The position numbers and the translations under genes are program-made. A DNA stretch of 64,000 nucleotides from positions 1-64,000 of the forward strand of contig JAZLJI010000120.1 in assembly GCA_045617825.1 (NCBI GenBank), read 5' to 3'. Under the pieces are notes generated by a model. The model searched no databases. It was not told where the DNA came from and was given only the letters and a program-made list of their open reading frames with translations. The stretch comes from UBA6987 sp045617825. GTDB taxonomy: Bacteria; Bacillota; Clostridia; Lachnospirales; Lachnospiraceae. This document shows positions 1 to 9,098 of the stretch, one piece after another. The first letter of the stretch is position 1, and each line of letters opens with the position of its first letter.

Positions 1-84
1 GATCCGTTGGTATCCGCTAACGAAGCAAGAAGCCTTATACAGTACGAACCAAAGTCATGCACTTGGCTTGTAGAGGCCTCTTAA
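1..84 (+). CDS. Possible 3' end of a truncated reading frame
   Basis: Frame 1 is open from the window edge to a TAA at 82-84 and would encode the last 27 residues of a protein (ending CTWLVEAS). Frame 2 is also open to about 75, so the choice is not secure. I recognise neither peptide. The stretch from 85 to 247 is AT-rich and holds no gene I can support. Confidence 0.2.
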   Translation, partial: DPLVSANEARSLIQYEPKSCTWLVEAS

Positions 85-246
85 CGAGCAGACACTAATT
101 ACTAAAATACATCTATTTATTTAACCCCTCTTGATTATTAAAAAGGAAAATGGAATAATATTGACAATCAGTCTACAATATTATTACCGTTTTTTTTATA
201 GCAAATATGTGTATACAAATCACGAATATAACGGCTGTAGACATTT

Positions 247-255
247 TGATATAAT
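247..255 (+). promoter_or_regulatory. Extended -10 promoter
   Basis: TGATATAAT gives a TGN extended -10 element with a consensus TATAAT at 250-255. No good -35 box lies 17 bp upstream. The start site would fall near 262, just before the AAGGAGG ribosome binding site at 265-271 of the next gene, leaving a very short leader. Confidence 0.5.
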
Positions 256-278
256 GTCATCAGCAAGGAGGTTTTTAT

Positions 279-1502
279 ATGTTTAAAAAATATAATTCTA
301 AAGAGGTGGGTGCTTATCTGTCACAGTTGGTATTAAAAAATTTCAAAAATGAGCGGCAGTTCTGTAAGAGGTGTGTCGAATTGCAGAACATAGAACCAAC
401 CAATGAAGAGATCCACAAAATGCAGGATCGGTACTCTCATATCAAAAAAGGAAACCGTAATATCCAGGTCGAGGATCTTCCCATTTTCTGTGAGTTGCTT
501 AAAGCATCCTGCGAGCAGATTCTCACTGCCGGTAATTGTTTTACCCCAATAAGCGGACATATAACAAACTATGAAATAGCTTTTTCCGATGATCCGAAAG
601 TCTGGGAGTATTACATCAATCATGACGAAAAACTGATATTGAATAGTGACGAGTACTGCAAAACCATTCTTGACTATGCTATTGAATTCAAAAACTACAA
701 ACTGCTTAAATACTTGATAGACAACGGTTATATTTGGTTTGTTGACAATAGTAAGTGGCAAGGATATTCTTTTGGGGCCGGAACAAAGATCGAACGCCGT
801 GAGCCTGAACGGCGTGACTGCGCTGTGCCGTATTATATTCAAGACCAAGAAAAAATGCGAACGAATCTGGTGGCTCTCGCAATAGAAAACCATGATTATT
901 CAATTCTGGACAAGCTAAAAGCCAGAGAAACCCCTGCCCTTTACAATACAACCAATTGGGGAATGCCCGAAGCTGATACCGAAAAATACCGCAACGTCGA
1001 TTTGATTCATTCACTAGAAAAAGCAGATGAGAAAATTCTTGATTATTTCTCAACTGAATTCAAAATTGAGGCTTGTCCCAAGGATGTCCATACATTTATG
1101 TATCCTGATTTAGGAGAAGTAATCGATCTAATAGTGAAAAGCAACCGCCGAATAGAAGCCGAACTGATAATTCGCAGGATCTTAAAGCACAACCAAGAAA
1201 CGTATTTATTGATTGTCAGAATGATAAAGGAAGCTTTTGAATTTCTAAAAAAAGAACCTGGTTCAGACTATCTGAAGGATTATCACAAGAAGGTTGTTTA
1301 TGAATGGTATCAATTTAATCCGCATAACAACATGGTATCTTATTGTTTTTACAAGGGCAAACATGATAGTATGAGAATTATCACCAACGTGTTCAGAATC
1401 ACTCAAAGGTCTTCTTCTCCGCTTATCAACGAGCTTATTAAAGAATCAAATGCCTGGTTTGACAAAATAGCCACTTTAAAGGAGAGCGAGTACCATGAGT
1501 AA
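279..1502 (+). CDS. HTH-domain protein with ankyrin-like C-terminal region, function unknown
   Basis: The 407-residue protein starts with an ATG 7 bp after a strong AAGGAGG. Residues 1-85 resemble a divergent XRE-like HTH module that I know from clostridial proteins (ending in a DLP-F-ELL pattern, here DLPIFCELLKASCEQIL). The rest is helical with ankyrin-like pairs such as LLKYLIDNGY near residue 145. It is AT-rich compared with the chromosome to the right, which suggests acquisition. The next gene overlaps its end by 8 bp, so the two are probably co-translated. It lies outside the right-hand prophage, next to a copy of the attachment repeat, so it may be cargo of another element. Function is not assigned. 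Confidence 0.75.
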   Translation: MFKKYNSKEVGAYLSQLVLKNFKNERQFCKRCVELQNIEPTNEEIHKMQDRYSHIKKGNRNIQVEDLPIFCELLKASCEQILTAGNCFTPISGHITNYEIAFSDDPKVWEYYINHDEKLILNSDEYCKTILDYAIEFKNYKLLKYLIDNGYIWFVDNSKWQGYSFGAGTKIERREPERRDCAVPYYIQDQEKMRTNLVALAIENHDYSILDKLKARETPALYNTTNWGMPEADTEKYRNVDLIHSLEKADEKILDYFSTEFKIEACPKDVHTFMYPDLGEVIDLIVKSNRRIEAELIIRRILKHNQETYLLIVRMIKEAFEFLKKEPGSDYLKDYHKKVVYEWYQFNPHNNMVSYCFYKGKHDSMRIITNVFRITQRSSSPLINELIKESNAWFDKIATLKESEYHE

Positions 1503-1689
1503 ATGGTGTTACAATTACGATTCCGGTGAATACGAGGATATCGACGAAGACGGTTACAGTTGGACGCGTAACGAATATGTGCTCAATTGGGATGATAGTG
1601 AATACAAGCGAGAAGCACAGGAAGAGGAGACACGCCGCCGCGAAGAGGAAGAAGAAAGAAGACGTTATTATGATAAAGACGAAGATTGA
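1495..1689 (+). CDS. Small highly charged protein, unknown function
   Basis: This 64-residue protein starts inside the end of the preceding gene behind AAAGGAG at a good distance. Its N-terminal half is acidic and aromatic (YDSGEYEDIDEDGYSW). Its C-terminal third is a run of Glu and Arg (EEETRRREEEEERRR) that should form a charged helix. It shares a transcript with the HTH/ankyrin-like gene and could be its partner, which is inference only. No family is recognised. Confidence 0.65.
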   Translation: MSKWCYNYDSGEYEDIDEDGYSWTRNEYVLNWDDSEYKREAQEEETRRREEEEERRRYYDKDED

Positions 1690-1695
1690 AAAGCC

Positions 1696-1720
1696 GGCTC
1701 CGAACCGGAGCCAGTTTTCT
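1696..1720 (+). terminator. Rho-independent terminator
   Basis: GGCTCCG and CGGAGCC pair around a 3-base loop and are followed by a short T-rich stretch. It closes the two-gene unit at 279-1689. Confidence 0.6.
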
Positions 1721-1757
1721 ATGTTTAATCATCGTAGTTTGCTCCTTTTTTACCTGT

Positions 1758-1896
1758 TTCGTGGAAACTTTATGTGAAAAATTCTGCACCGACGAGGCAA
1801 TTTTCTTCCCGTCAGATGCACAAAAAACCCTTGAAGCTCAACGGAATTCGTTGAATTTCAAGGGTTTTCTCATTCAGCAGATAACGGGAATCGAAC
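1758..1896. repeat. attL: left copy of the 139-bp prophage direct repeat
   Basis: This segment matches 34234-34372 without gaps and with two mismatches (1836 and 1846). Its last 21 bases reproduce the 3' end of tRNA-Gly, including the T-loop, and identity stops at 1897. It also contains the tRNA terminator hairpin and one GTGGAAAC motif of the kind found beside the integrase. It therefore marks the left prophage junction. A repeat reaching 118 bp beyond the tRNA is longer than a usual core and is discussed as a finding. Confidence 0.85.
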
Positions 1897-1956
1897 TATT
1901 GTGTAGGCGTTCAATTTTCCTTTGATTTTCAATGCTTTTTTCGTTTTAATTGATCC

Positions 1957-1976
1957 GTGGAAACTTTTGTGGAAAC
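1957..1976. promoter_or_regulatory. Candidate integrase arm-type sites, left arm
   Basis: Two GTGGAAAC copies (1957-1964 and 1969-1976) are spaced 12 bp apart, as helical-phase arm sites often are. The right arm has the same octamer twice at 34226-34244. Presence at both prophage ends supports integrase or excisionase binding, but that is inference. Confidence 0.45.
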
Positions 1977-2053
1977 AACATGTTATATCATCTTTTTGCA
2001 TGATTTTCTTGTAATATTTCTGTTTAATCAATATGTTAAAAACCAGGAACCGC

Positions 2054-2085
2054 ATAAAAAAAGGGCAGGATCACTCCCGCCCTTT
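2054..2085 (-). terminator. Terminator of the late operon
   Basis: Read on the minus strand, GGGCGGGA and TCCTGCCC pair and are followed by a run of T. It lies directly after the endolysin stop codon and ends the long leftward late transcript. Confidence 0.75.
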
Positions 2086-2089
2086 CCCC

Positions 2090-2776
2090 TTACGTTTTTT
2101 TCAGGTATAGCCCGGACACCCATCCGGTGTTCTTTCCATCGGTCACCTGGTACCACGGGTTTGCCGCCACGAGCTTGACTCCTGTTCCGGGCGGAAGCGC
2201 CTTGATGATCGTGCCGGACACCGGCTGCACCCGCATGTTGACGTTTCCGGTCGTTACCATATCCGGCCGGTCTACCTCACATACGATAGCCATGTGGCCC
2301 GGTCTCCACACGACGTCCCCGATCTGGTATTTGAAATCCTTTGTGATCGGGATCACGGTGAAAGCTCCGGTCTCCACGAGCATTTCTTCGGCGTTTCCAG
2401 TGTACATGGTGTCCGGTACGGCCAGCCCCAGGGCCTGGCACAGGGCAGATACGAGGCTGCTGCAGTCGCAGTTGCACGGGTGCTTGATGTCCTCCGGGAC
2501 CCAATTCACCGCCTGCAGTTCTTTTCTCAACGTGTCTCTGGGGCTGGCTCCGTTATTCTGGGCGTACCCGTTCAGCTTATTCTTCACGCACCGCACGGCC
2601 AGATCTGCCAGCTGCAATGCCTTTTCCACATCGTTCAGTCGGAACACTTTTGTGAATGTGCCCAGCTCAACGATGTTCAGCTCTCCATCGTCTCCCTTTT
2701 CCGTCCGGAGCTGATTCCCCGGTTCGCCCCACGCCCCGTAAAATTCGGAGCAGCTTGCCTGCGCGACCTTCGTCAT
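2090..2776 (-). CDS. Endolysin (NlpC/P60-like cysteine peptidase plus SH3 domain)
   Basis: This 228-residue enzyme probably cleaves host peptidoglycan at lysis. The N-terminal domain carries the expected Cys (HPCNCDCSSLVSALC) and a downstream His in RPGHMAIV, the usual catalytic pair of NlpC/P60 or CHAP-type enzymes. Residues from about 165 to the end form a bacterial SH3 wall-binding domain (NVNMRVQPVSG, ending GWVSGLYLKK). I chose the ATG at 2776 because it overlaps the holin stop as ATGA. The longer frame to 2818 only shadows the holin. It is the last gene before the terminator and attL. Confidence 0.85.
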   Translation of the reverse strand: MTKVAQASCSEFYGAWGEPGNQLRTEKGDDGELNIVELGTFTKVFRLNDVEKALQLADLAVRCVKNKLNGYAQNNGASPRDTLRKELQAVNWVPEDIKHPCNCDCSSLVSALCQALGLAVPDTMYTGNAEEMLVETGAFTVIPITKDFKYQIGDVVWRPGHMAIVCEVDRPDMVTTGNVNMRVQPVSGTIIKALPPGTGVKLVAANPWYQVTDGKNTGWVSGLYLKKT

Positions 2777-2994
2777 TCTTCTGCACCGGTCCCTTCTGAA
2801 AAGTCCTGCTTGCTCCAATCGTGACGGCTCTTTTCCACGATGCCGTTCAGCAGTACGGTCAGCCCGGCGGCCACCTTGTTGATTTGATCCGCCAACGGCA
2901 GGTTAAAGGTTGCCGCCACCACGCCGTAAAATACGGCCAGCATCGGGACGAGCCAGCCAAGGGTTCGCAGTGCGTTAAACATCTTGTCAGTCAT
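2773..2994 (-). CDS. Holin
   Basis: This 73-residue protein has one or two hydrophobic segments (TLGWLVPMLAVFYGVVAATF and a weaker second one) and a charged C-terminus (EKSRHDWSKQDFSEGTGAEE), as in small phage holins that let endolysin reach the wall. The start at 2994 is chosen for the AGGAGG 8 bp upstream; the longer frame to 3039 adds a basic non-conserved stretch. Its stop overlaps the endolysin start, which couples the two. Confidence 0.75.
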   Translation of the reverse strand: MTDKMFNALRTLGWLVPMLAVFYGVVAATFNLPLADQINKVAAGLTVLLNGIVEKSRHDWSKQDFSEGTGAEE

Positions 2995-3013
2995 AGTTTT
3001 TCCTCCTCTTACG

Positions 3014-3313
3014 TCAATTACTGATCGGCAGCGCGTCAACTCTCTGCATCAGCTCGTTGTAATACCCGTTTCCCCCGAGCGCTTTATATGCCCTGTGTAT
3101 CTCGACGATTCTCCGGCGCTCGTCAAATGTTATCGATCCCCGCGTGATATATTTCTCCGTGAGGTACCCCAACTTGTCGTCAAGCAGACACATGAGTGCC
3201 GTTCTTTCAGCAGACTTCTTTTTTCCCCGGTTTTGCATTGCATTGATAGCGGCTGTCACGATTGCCGACAGCGAGCCGCTGCCGATGATGGCGATCAGAA
3301 TTGCAGTGTCCAT
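3014..3313 (-). CDS. Small membrane-anchored protein of the lysis module
   Basis: This 99-residue protein has an N-terminal membrane segment (ILIAIIGSGSLSAIVTAAI) followed by a soluble helical domain rich in charged residues. Its place directly upstream of the holin suggests a second holin, an antiholin or a lysis regulator. I cannot tell which. It has no lipobox or cleavable signal. Confidence 0.6.
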   Translation of the reverse strand: MDTAILIAIIGSGSLSAIVTAAINAMQNRGKKKSAERTALMCLLDDKLGYLTEKYITRGSITFDERRRIVEIHRAYKALGGNGYYNELMQRVDALPISN

Positions 3314-3330
3314 TTTTGATTCCCCCCTTA

Positions 3331-3921
3331 TCAGCCAATAAATGATCCAGTGTAAAAAACATCGTTTTTGACGTCGTACATCCCGGCCTTGTTATCTCTT
3401 ATGCGCTTTGCCGGGTACAAGTCGCACTTTCCCGAGACCTCAAAGTGATAAACCCACCACTTGTTTTTAATCGTCGTTGAGTTAGGCAAGCCGCCGAGAC
3501 AGCACTCTCCGCCGGTGAACGTTTTAGCCGCATACGAGGCTATTGAGGACCCGTTGTCGGTGAGCCCCCTCGGCGAGAAAACCACATCGTGCACCCCGGT
3601 GTCCGCCCGCAGGTCCCAGTTCCGGTACAGACCACCGTCGTAGCGGATGTACGAGGACGAGGACCCGTAAAGGCAGAAGTTTTTGTCCGATGCGCTGTTA
3701 TCGAAATACCCGAACAAGTTCCCGCTTGTTGCGTTTGTTTTAAATTTTGCCAGTATCGTGTCCGCGCCTGTGAGGATGTGCGGCAGCGTGATCATCCCGC
3801 TGCCGTCAAAATACACACGCTCCAGGGCCTGGAATTCCGGCGGAAGGAAGCGCCGGAAAAACAAGCCGCCGTTCAGCCGGATTTCTTTCACATTCCTGCC
3901 GTTGATAGTCACATTCTTCAT
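3331..3921 (-). CDS. Tail or baseplate tip protein, LamG-like fold suspected
   Basis: The 196-residue protein begins with a short structural motif (MKNVTINGRNVKEIRLNG) and continues with beta-rich sequence of Gly, Ser and aromatics that looks like a carbohydrate-binding jelly roll. It is the most distal tail gene, next to the lysis genes, where receptor-binding proteins usually lie. A role in host recognition is inferred from position and composition. It overlaps the previous gene by 4 bp. Confidence 0.55.
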   Translation of the reverse strand: MKNVTINGRNVKEIRLNGGLFFRRFLPPEFQALERVYFDGSGMITLPHILTGADTILAKFKTNATSGNLFGYFDNSASDKNFCLYGSSSSYIRYDGGLYRNWDLRADTGVHDVVFSPRGLTDNGSSIASYAAKTFTGGECCLGGLPNSTTIKNKWWVYHFEVSGKCDLYPAKRIRDNKAGMYDVKNDVFYTGSFIG

Positions 3922-4865
3922 TCCGTCACCGCCACCAGAACATTAAAAGTCTCGGTCGTGTTGTCCTCGTAGGTCACCACCATCTCCACTGTATGTGAGG
4001 TGATGGCGTCCCACGCGGTCACTTTATCCGCCGTCGCGCCCGAGTTTACGGCCTGCATTTGGGCGGTGTTCAGCGCGGCCTGTTTCCCGGCCAGAGCCGT
4101 TTCTACGGCTCCGACGCGCGTCCCCATGGCCTGCACGTCGGTCCAGCTCGCCGCGTCGATATTTGTCCGCGCCTGGGCCTTCTGCCCGTCCGTGAGGTCC
4201 TGCGGCGTGTACTTTACGGCATCGGTAGTATCTCCACCCCCTCCGCCTCCGGCTGGGATCCCGAAGCGGAGCGTGTTTGCGTCGGCGTCATACTCTGCCG
4301 TGGCGTCGCTCCCCGCCGGCAGCGTTGTCGCTTCGGCCTGCATCTCTGATAATTTAACGGTCAAAGCCTGCGAGGCCTGCTGGGCGGCGGCCTGGGCACT
4401 CAGATCGGCTTCCTGGGCACTCAGATCGGCGTCCTCCGCGTGTGCTTCGGCTAATGTCGCCCCTATCTCTGCCCGCTCGGCAAAGGCCTCTGCGTCGGTC
4501 AAGTATGACTCCCATCCCTCCGGTACCGGGCCGGAACCTAAAGAGGCGTTTATCATGACGCCCCAGATCCGTGTCATGGCCACCCGATTGCCCATCGTGT
4601 ATGACAGTTGCACCGAGCCGTAGCCATGCACCGCCACCTCGGCATTGGTGATTTTCCACTCCACCCTGTCGCCGACCACCTGCACGTGGCTGGCTCCGAT
4701 GGGATAGGCTCCAGTATTCCCTGGCGGGGCGAAGCGCACCGCCCAGGATCCGCCGGCTCCGACTGCGTCCACGATATCGCGGACCGGGAAGCAGATCACG
4801 GTCGTTTCATTGTCGTTCTGATACCCTATCCGTATTGCTGTTTTCTCCGCTTTTACTTTCCGCAT
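3918..4865 (-). CDS. Baseplate upper protein-like tail fiber
   Basis: The 315-residue protein has a globular N-terminal domain (about 1-125), a helical stretch with heptad-like Ala/Glu sequence and a short internal duplication (DLSAQ twice, near residue 147), then a Gly-rich linker (AGGGGGGD) and a second helical and beta region. This layout matches BppU-like baseplate proteins that join the tail tip to receptor-binding proteins. Its place between the tail endopeptidase-like protein and the tip protein fits. The family call is by architecture only. Confidence 0.6.
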   Translation of the reverse strand: MRKVKAEKTAIRIGYQNDNETTVICFPVRDIVDAVGAGGSWAVRFAPPGNTGAYPIGASHVQVVGDRVEWKITNAEVAVHGYGSVQLSYTMGNRVAMTRIWGVMINASLGSGPVPEGWESYLTDAEAFAERAEIGATLAEAHAEDADLSAQEADLSAQAAAQQASQALTVKLSEMQAEATTLPAGSDATAEYDADANTLRFGIPAGGGGGGDTTDAVKYTPQDLTDGQKAQARTNIDAASWTDVQAMGTRVGAVETALAGKQAALNTAQMQAVNSGATADKVTAWDAITSHTVEMVVTYEDNTTETFNVLVAVTE

Positions 4866-4868
4866 GTT

Positions 4869-7800
4869 TTACTCCCTTACGATATAATAGCCGCTCAGGC
4901 TCGCCCCCACCTTCGTCGGTCCACCTGATCCTCTATACTTCGCCCATACATAGAGTGTGATTGTTTCTCCGATACCAGTCATCCCGGACATGTGTGCACG
5001 AACTCTCGCTGGCTGGCTCATGGATGTCCCTTCCGCCTGCATTTTTCCCTGCGTCAGCACTGTATCACTTGTCGATAGTGCCACCGCCAGAGGATCACTG
5101 TCCTCATACCATGCAATCGCATCAAGGCTGTATACACTTTTTTCTGGGATTTCTACAGATAGCCCCTCAACGCAGACATATGATCCCGTACTGATATAGC
5201 CTTCTCCTAACTCACTGATGATGACAGGTTCGCGTGCCAGTCTGTAAGAATTTTGGCCATCTGTAATCGTCACTCTACCGGGTAATCCATCCGCCGGAGG
5301 TCTAATTGCGACGCGCCCTTCTCCGTCCGGGCTCTCGAAATGGTATACCGCCTGCAACGACTGGTCGCCTCCGCGAAACGTAAGGGTATTTACGATATGC
5401 CCTATGTTACGGGCGCTGACCCGGCAACAATCAAACCAGTCTCCCGTGCTTTTCGCCAAAAAGATAATCTCGTCATCCTCGACGCGGATTTTATAATTGA
5501 TGCCCGTGTCAGTGATTGGAGACGTCTCCACACTGGAGCCAGTTATGTTGCCCGAAAAATGGCCGTTTCGCATTATGCACTCACCCGTATCAAGGTTGAG
5601 TGAGTATACCCCGGAGCCGCCCGTGATATAGCCGGTGGTGATGTGGCCGCCGTCGATCACGGTGGTATCGGTGCTGGATGCCAATTCCTTTTTGATGTTT
5701 AGGCCCTCGTTGGACACGACGTCGCCCCACCGTGCGGATCCGTCGCTGTACACGGCCTGCGCCGTTGTGAAGTAGTAGGGGTAGTCCGGCCTGTAGGCGG
5801 GAGCCGTCGTACTCCAGTCTCCATAACCGAGGCCGTCTGTCTGATAGTACCTCGCCTGTGTCCGCACGGGTGCCGTATAAGGCGTTGTGGCGTTGGCTGG
5901 GGTGACGCTCTCAGTTCCACCCAGCTCTGCCCGGTAGGCCAGCTCCAACGGCTGGCTGAGTGCCATTGTCACGGGCTCCGCCATCTCGAAGCACATCATC
6001 GTGCCGCGCATCGCCGCCTTGAAAGCCGTGGCGGAGGTGAAGTTACTGTCGTACACCCAAACGACGCTTACCACTGGATGCCCACAGATAGTCCCGTCTG
6101 CGACGTGGCCATATACAGCGTTTGGCGTATCGTTGACGTATCGCGTACAGACGATATTGCTTTTAGTGTTGTAATCTGTGGCCAGCTTCAAGCCTGCTAC
6201 GGTCGCCGTGAATCTGCTATTGGCGCCAGTGCTGTACGTCCAGTCCAGCGTCCCCAAGTCCACCCATCCGATCCGCCTAACCGCCTGTGTAGGAGTCAGC
6301 TCGTCGTATGCGTCTCCGGCGCCCTGCAAGCCGTCCGGGAAGAACGGCACGTCCGCCTCCCCTGTCTCGTCAGTGGTGGCGTAGTACAGGATCTCGCCCT
6401 GCATGGCGGCTGTAAAAGCCGTGACGTTGCCACCGAAGGAGCTGTCCTTGACGTTTACGCCCTGCGCGTATGCGTTGAAAAGATTAAATGTACCGTCCGG
6501 GAAGTTAGCCCAAGAGGACGGGCGGTACCTGTGACACCACGCCTCCGGCTGAGTGTATGTGTCGTACAGCTTGGCGTTTGGCAAGGCCGCGACGAAGATG
6601 TCCGATCCGACGTGGCTCCAGCTAAGCGTCCCCATGTCAACCGCTTTCCAGCCGTCATGATGATCGGCGATGTCGCTGATCGGCGTCGGCATAGCCCAGT
6701 CCCAGTGGGGCTCATACTCACCATCAGACAGGCTGATACACACGTCCATCAAATACGTGGGGACATTATAGGCGTAGCTGAAAGAAATTGTCTCCACCGT
6801 TTTGCTCGGGTCGGAATCCTGCACTATCTCGACAAAATCGTCACTCGCGGATCCGGTGATGTAGTCAAACGTGCCGTCGGTGTAGTTATTAACGATCACC
6901 ACGCCCACCTGCTGTGGGCTCTTCCGTTTTGCGCGGACGTATACCACGCCGGTATATCCGACGCGATTTTCCCACAAAACCTGGTTGTATACGCGAGATG
7001 CTCTGTCGACGTAGTAGATCCCGTCGCTTTGGCGGGCGAAACCCATGTCTACCAGCTTTGCTGAGTCGAACAGGTTTCGTCCTGCCGTCTTGATGCCCCC
7101 GCCGTTGTAACTTATCAGCTTGGCCTCGCAATAGTCGTAGTAGGGCAGAGGCCAGTCGGCCCGGAACGCCGCCACCGTAGTAGGCTCGTTTCCTGCTCCG
7201 TACATCAGCGTGAGGTCATGGATGTTGATGTAGCAGTCCAAGGTCACAGCTGTGTCGGTCGGGTTAGCGATGAGCGGCCCTCCGAAGGCGGAGTCGCTTG
7301 CCGTGCCTATAGCCCCAACGTCGGAGCCATATACCTGTGCTATTCCCGCCACGTCCTCTGTCTGCGCATACAGATCAGCAGGCAGGCCACTCTGCGTGAT
7401 GAGGTACACGTGCCCGGCGTCGTATTGGATGTCGCGGAGATACGTCATGTCATACGCCGCCAGCGTCTGCTGGACATGGTAGCTGGCCACCAGCTGGTTC
7501 CACATGACCGTGCGGCCCTTGATCGCGCTTACTTCGACCTTTCTGTAGTCCCCGGACACCCGATCCACGAACGCGTCGTCAGCCTCGGTCGCGGCGTCCG
7601 TCACCGGCTCCGTCGGTGCGTCGGGGATCGGAACGGCGGATGGCTCCGCCCGGTACAGCGTAGTGACCCCGCCGACCAGCTCGGATTTTGCGTCCTCGGA
7701 AAGGTCCTCCAAGCCTACCGCTCCGGTGAGATTTACACGGTCTGCTGACATGGTCCCTGCCGTGATGAGTGCTGCGTTAATCACGCCGGTTGTGATGGCG

Positions 7801-9098
7801 TTTGCCACGATCCCTTCGGCGGTGATGGCGATGGTAAACGGGCCGTTTACGCCGTGCGTGGATAATCCAATGCCCTGGTAGTTGGCGCGGATCACGTTGA
7901 CCGCCGTTGCCTCGTCGTCCGTGTCCATCCACAGCGTCTCCGTCGGCTCCCCGTTGGCGTTAAAGTGCTGCACTACATACCCGCCGTTGGCTCCGGTGAT
8001 GCGCCTCGTGGCCCTCTCGACGGCGTTATTCACTGCTGTAGCAGTCGGTTTATTTTCGACCTGCTTTTCCTGCGCGGCAATGATCTCCGCCAAATTCTGT
8101 TTCACCGATCCGATATCCACCCGGTCGTACCGGTCAAGCAGCACGTTCCATTTGATCTTTCTGACTCTTGCCGTGGCATTCACGCCCAACCGGTCAAATA
8201 TCACGTGCACCGTGTCCCCCAGGCTTACCCGGTCCAACGTCTCCTGCCCTGCATATTCCACGCAGTCTGCCAGCATTTGCCAGTTAAGAGATAATGACAC
8301 CTTCGGGATCGTCATATCGTGGTCATTGATATACGCCTGTGCTGCCGTCTGCAGCTGTGCTACAGTCGGAGCCTCCTGCCACCTGTCCGAGCAGTCATAC
8401 AGGAACACCCTATCGTATCCGATCGATCCCGCCTCGACCTCTCCGCCGTCCACCAGCAGATCCGCTTCCGCATTATACCAAAACGGATGCACCGCCGAAT
8501 ACATGGCATCGATTTCTTCCTCCTGCGTCATGTCCAGCAGATTCTTTCCGTAGATCACCGTCACGCCGTGATCCGCGCCCATTCTGGTCACGTTTTCCGC
8601 CGTGAATTTGCTGAATATCCATTCTCCCCGGTAAACGCTCAGCAGGCTCCCTTCTTCTCCCCCGATCAGCTTCCACAGGTTTCTCGGGGTCTTTGTCACA
8701 AACGGTGTCGCTACGGATCTCGCTGTCGTCAGCTCAAACGGTGCCGTACTGAGCGCTGCAAGTGCCGCCTGCATCGAGATCGCCGCAACCGGACCCTTGA
8801 CGATCCCGCTCATGTCATAAACGATGTGCCGAGCATAGACCGTCACGATGCCATTCAGCGGCTTTGTCATCCGATAAACGCGGAACGGCTCCGGATCTTC
8901 CACCGGATTCGTCTTCGCAAGGATGACCGTTCTGTTTGCAATCCCGTCATAGTGTATCCCGCTCATCGGATACGTCATCAGCAGCTCATATTCTCCGTTT
9001 ATCTCATGCGTCACATAACAGGATATGGCGTCCACCAGCTCACCCAATCCGTGAGAAGTGAACGCCGTTTCGTCTGCGCTAAAAAGAATCGGAATCAT
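4869..9098 (-). CDS. Phage minor structural protein / tail-associated lysin-like protein (Tal)
   Basis: The 1409-residue protein is the large baseplate hub protein that follows Dit in siphoviruses. Its first 350 residues match the phage minor structural protein N-terminal (Gp37/Tal-like) pattern, for example YELLMTYPMSG and FRVYRMTKPLNG. Residues about 815-945 and 948-1065 hold two diverged copies of a beta-rich module, each starting with D-M/L-GTL-S/D-W and ending with AAM-Q/R-GE/T. The C-terminus holds further beta-rich binding domains. I chose the ATG at 9098, which overlaps the Dit stop as ATGA, instead of the upstream GTG at 9110. Confidence 0.8.
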   Translation of the reverse strand: MIPILFSADETAFTSHGLGELVDAISCYVTHEINGEYELLMTYPMSGIHYDGIANRTVILAKTNPVEDPEPFRVYRMTKPLNGIVTVYARHIVYDMSGIVKGPVAAISMQAALAALSTAPFELTTARSVATPFVTKTPRNLWKLIGGEEGSLLSVYRGEWIFSKFTAENVTRMGADHGVTVIYGKNLLDMTQEEEIDAMYSAVHPFWYNAEADLLVDGGEVEAGSIGYDRVFLYDCSDRWQEAPTVAQLQTAAQAYINDHDMTIPKVSLSLNWQMLADCVEYAGQETLDRVSLGDTVHVIFDRLGVNATARVRKIKWNVLLDRYDRVDIGSVKQNLAEIIAAQEKQVENKPTATAVNNAVERATRRITGANGGYVVQHFNANGEPTETLWMDTDDEATAVNVIRANYQGIGLSTHGVNGPFTIAITAEGIVANAITTGVINAALITAGTMSADRVNLTGAVGLEDLSEDAKSELVGGVTTLYRAEPSAVPIPDAPTEPVTDAATEADDAFVDRVSGDYRKVEVSAIKGRTVMWNQLVASYHVQQTLAAYDMTYLRDIQYDAGHVYLITQSGLPADLYAQTEDVAGIAQVYGSDVGAIGTASDSAFGGPLIANPTDTAVTLDCYINIHDLTLMYGAGNEPTTVAAFRADWPLPYYDYCEAKLISYNGGGIKTAGRNLFDSAKLVDMGFARQSDGIYYVDRASRVYNQVLWENRVGYTGVVYVRAKRKSPQQVGVVIVNNYTDGTFDYITGSASDDFVEIVQDSDPSKTVETISFSYAYNVPTYLMDVCISLSDGEYEPHWDWAMPTPISDIADHHDGWKAVDMGTLSWSHVGSDIFVAALPNAKLYDTYTQPEAWCHRYRPSSWANFPDGTFNLFNAYAQGVNVKDSSFGGNVTAFTAAMQGEILYYATTDETGEADVPFFPDGLQGAGDAYDELTPTQAVRRIGWVDLGTLDWTYSTGANSRFTATVAGLKLATDYNTKSNIVCTRYVNDTPNAVYGHVADGTICGHPVVSVVWVYDSNFTSATAFKAAMRGTMMCFEMAEPVTMALSQPLELAYRAELGGTESVTPANATTPYTAPVRTQARYYQTDGLGYGDWSTTAPAYRPDYPYYFTTAQAVYSDGSARWGDVVSNEGLNIKKELASSTDTTVIDGGHITTGYITGGSGVYSLNLDTGECIMRNGHFSGNITGSSVETSPITDTGINYKIRVEDDEIIFLAKSTGDWFDCCRVSARNIGHIVNTLTFRGGDQSLQAVYHFESPDGEGRVAIRPPADGLPGRVTITDGQNSYRLAREPVIISELGEGYISTGSYVCVEGLSVEIPEKSVYSLDAIAWYEDSDPLAVALSTSDTVLTQGKMQAEGTSMSQPARVRAHMSGMTGIGETITLYVWAKYRGSGGPTKVGASLSGYYIVRE

